From positions 62,001 to 126,000 of the forward strand of contig JADHVL010000008.1 in NCBI GenBank assembly GCA_016784025.1: DNA of 64,000 bases. Direction: 5' to 3'. Of this stretch, positions 62,697 through 64,000 are shown in pieces (position 1 is the stretch's first letter; each line of letters starts with the position of its first letter). The position numbers and the translations under genes are program-made. The stretch is from Fidelibacterota bacterium. Lineage in GTDB: Bacteria; Fidelibacterota; UBA8477; JABMPR01. The notes under the pieces were generated by a model that was given only the letters and a program-made list of their open reading frames with translations, did not search any database and was not told the origin of the DNA.

Positions 62697-64000
62697 GTCA
62701 GCCAGACATATTCATTTTGTCGGTATCGGCGGAATTGGGATGAGCGCTCTTGCTCTCTTACTCAAACAGCAGGGTAAGCAAGTCTCTGGATCTGATCAGA
62801 TGGATAGTGAATTACTCAATTCTCTTAGAAAAGCCGAGATTCAAGTCTTCATAGGTCATGCAGCCAATCATGCTGAAGGTGCAGACCTGGTGGTCTACTC
62901 AAGTGCCGTAAAACCTGATAATCCTGAGCGAGTATATGCTGAGTCTCAGGGTATCCCTGAAATTCGTCGAGCGGAATTGCTGGGTCAGATAGCAGATTCG
63001 TACGAAAACATCCTGGCGATTGCCGGTACGCATGGAAAAACGACTACGACAGGCATGTGTGGTCAGATACTGATCGCAGCAGGTCTCGATCCAAGTATAC
63101 TGGTTGGCGGAATCCTCCCAGACTTGAAATCAAATCTACGTCTTGGTAAACAGAATCATATTGTTGTTGAAGCAGATGAATATGACCGGTCTTTTCTGGC
63201 TCTTAATCCTACCCAGATCATCGTGACCACGCTTGAAGCCGATCATCTGGATATCTACAAAGATTTACAGGATGTCCGCGATACCTTTCTTGAGTTCATA
63301 TCCAAACTGGATGAGTCAGGACAGCTGGTCTTGCAGGGTGATGACCCGGAATTGTTGCAACTTGCCAATCGAAGCCCACACCCAGTCATCAGCTATGGTT
63401 TAACCAATATGCCTGATTATCGGGCCATTGATATTGAAGTAAACTCCTTCACCAGTAAGTTTACTGTGGTAAAACGTGGTAAAACGTTGGGTAACATCGT
63501 TCTCAATATGCCTGGTGATCACAATGTCATGAATGCCCTGGGCGCATGCACGCTTGCACATGAGATGGGTATTGATTTCAAGTATATCAAAGCTGGACTT
63601 GAGTCCTTCCATGGTATGGAGCGCCGATTCCAACTCAAGGGTTCCAAGAATGGGGTCCAATTCGTTGATGATTATGCCCATCATCCTTCAGAGATAGAAG
63701 CCACATTATTGGCAGCTCGTAGTGGATGGGCAACCTCACGAATTATTGCCGTATTTCAACCTCATTTATATTCCAGAACCAAAGATTTTGCTCAGGAATT
63801 TGCAGCTGCACTGGAAATAGCAGATATCGCTATCCTGACTGATATTTATCCAGCCCGCGAGCTTCCCATCCCCGGAGTAACGTCTGATCTGATTCTAAAA
63901 CACGGAAGTGATAAAATCCAGCTGCTCTCTCACATTGAAGATGTCCACAAATTTTTGAAGCCCAACCTGCAGACCAATGATCTGGTTATTACCATGGGTG
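62689..64000 (+). CDS. murC: UDP-N-acetylmuramate:L-alanine ligase (3' end outside window)
   Basis: About 437 residues visible. Adds L-alanine, the first stem-peptide residue, to UDP-MurNAc. The opening HIHFVGIGGIGMSALALLL and GSDQMDSE are typical of MurC. P-loop AGTHGKTTTT (Lys117), VVEADEYDRSFL (about 161-172), MPGDHNVMNALGA, and FVDDYAHHPSEIEATL (His pair) follow. The start is GTG (62689), overlapping the end of murG by 8 bp. The C-terminus and the rest of the division cluster (ftsQ, ftsA and ftsZ expected) lie beyond the window. Confidence 0.95.
   Translation, partial: MLKSARHIHFVGIGGIGMSALALLLKQQGKQVSGSDQMDSELLNSLRKAEIQVFIGHAANHAEGADLVVYSSAVKPDNPERVYAESQGIPEIRRAELLGQIADSYENILAIAGTHGKTTTTGMCGQILIAAGLDPSILVGGILPDLKSNLRLGKQNHIVVEADEYDRSFLALNPTQIIVTTLEADHLDIYKDLQDVRDTFLEFISKLDESGQLVLQGDDPELLQLANRSPHPVISYGLTNMPDYRAIDIEVNSFTSKFTVVKRGKTLGNIVLNMPGDHNVMNALGACTLAHEMGIDFKYIKAGLESFHGMERRFQLKGSKNGVQFVDDYAHHPSEIEATLLAARSGWATSRIIAVFQPHLYSRTKDFAQEFAAALEIADIAILTDIYPARELPIPGVTSDLILKHGSDKIQLLSHIEDVHKFLKPNLQTNDLVITMG

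Noticed and set aside
1..64000. tRNA genes, CRISPR arrays, insertion sequences or prophage genes
   Set aside because: I scanned the intergenic stretches and gene products and saw no cloverleaf-like sequence, regularly spaced repeat array, transposase or phage gene.

Overview
The window is one contiguous piece of a bacterial chromosome of moderate GC content (mid-40s % by eye), gene-dense and apparently free of insertion sequences, prophage, CRISPR arrays and tRNA/rRNA genes. The gene set points to a Gram-negative, diderm member of the FCB superphylum. It has a gingipain-family PorU-like protease with a C-terminal sorting-type domain, a DUF5723 outer-membrane protein, many Asp/Thr-rich lipoproteins, a penicillin-binding protein with a PASTA domain, and a MurE with the DNPR motif of meso-diaminopimelate peptidoglycan. 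Candidatus Neomarinimicrobiota (Marinimicrobia/SAR406) is my best guess. That is an inference from gene content; no marker-gene phylogeny was possible.

Layout. (1) 1-15414, minus strand: a tightly packed run transcribed from a sirtuin, through a TPR lipoprotein, cdsA and an oligopeptide-type ABC transporter (binding protein plus two permeases), into a MutL/GlmL-family ATPase, a lipoyl/KOW-like protein, a set of uncharacterised membrane proteins including a DUF6754 member, and a truncated ABC ATPase at the window edge. (2) 15515-19342, plus strand: a MarR-led redox cluster (DoxX, pirin, 4Fe-4S protein, LLM flavin oxidoreductase) and an outer-membrane protein. (3) 19477-25793: a glutamine synthetase-family enzyme, an M28 lipoprotein peptidase with PDZ domain, a membrane protein, ferredoxin-NADP reductase, a DUF72 protein and a very small CxxC protein. 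(4) 26046-31054: a 999-residue lipoprotein built of about six degenerate repeats, translationally coupled to a DUF5723 protein. (5) 31400-40484, minus strand: an ECF sigma factor with probable anti-sigma factor, an LTxxQ periplasmic protein and a lipoprotein, then a beta-barrel protein, an ECF-transporter S component, a YhaM-like exonuclease, MobA and a lipobox-bearing SPATA20/YyaL protein. (6) 40731-49642, plus strand: a PpiD-like foldase, a haem-binding protein, MotA with two different MotB-like proteins, and the PorU-like protease. (7) 49642-64000, plus strand: maf and a RodZ-like gene followed by a classical division/cell-wall cluster, mraZ-rsmH-ftsL-ftsI-murE-murF-mraY-murD-ftsW-murG-murC, the last cut by the window end.

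Regions 1, 4, 5, 6 and 7 are mostly about the cell envelope: lipid synthesis, peptide uptake, surface lipoproteins, envelope-stress control, periplasmic folding, protein secretion and peptidoglycan synthesis. The least explained parts are the MutL-DUF6754 membrane locus, the one-MotA/two-MotB stator next to the PorU-like protease, and the repeat lipoprotein/DUF5723 pair. Intergenic sequence is sparse but contains a recurrent terminator family, two long-stem hairpins and a set of GTGGGT boxes upstream of mraZ.
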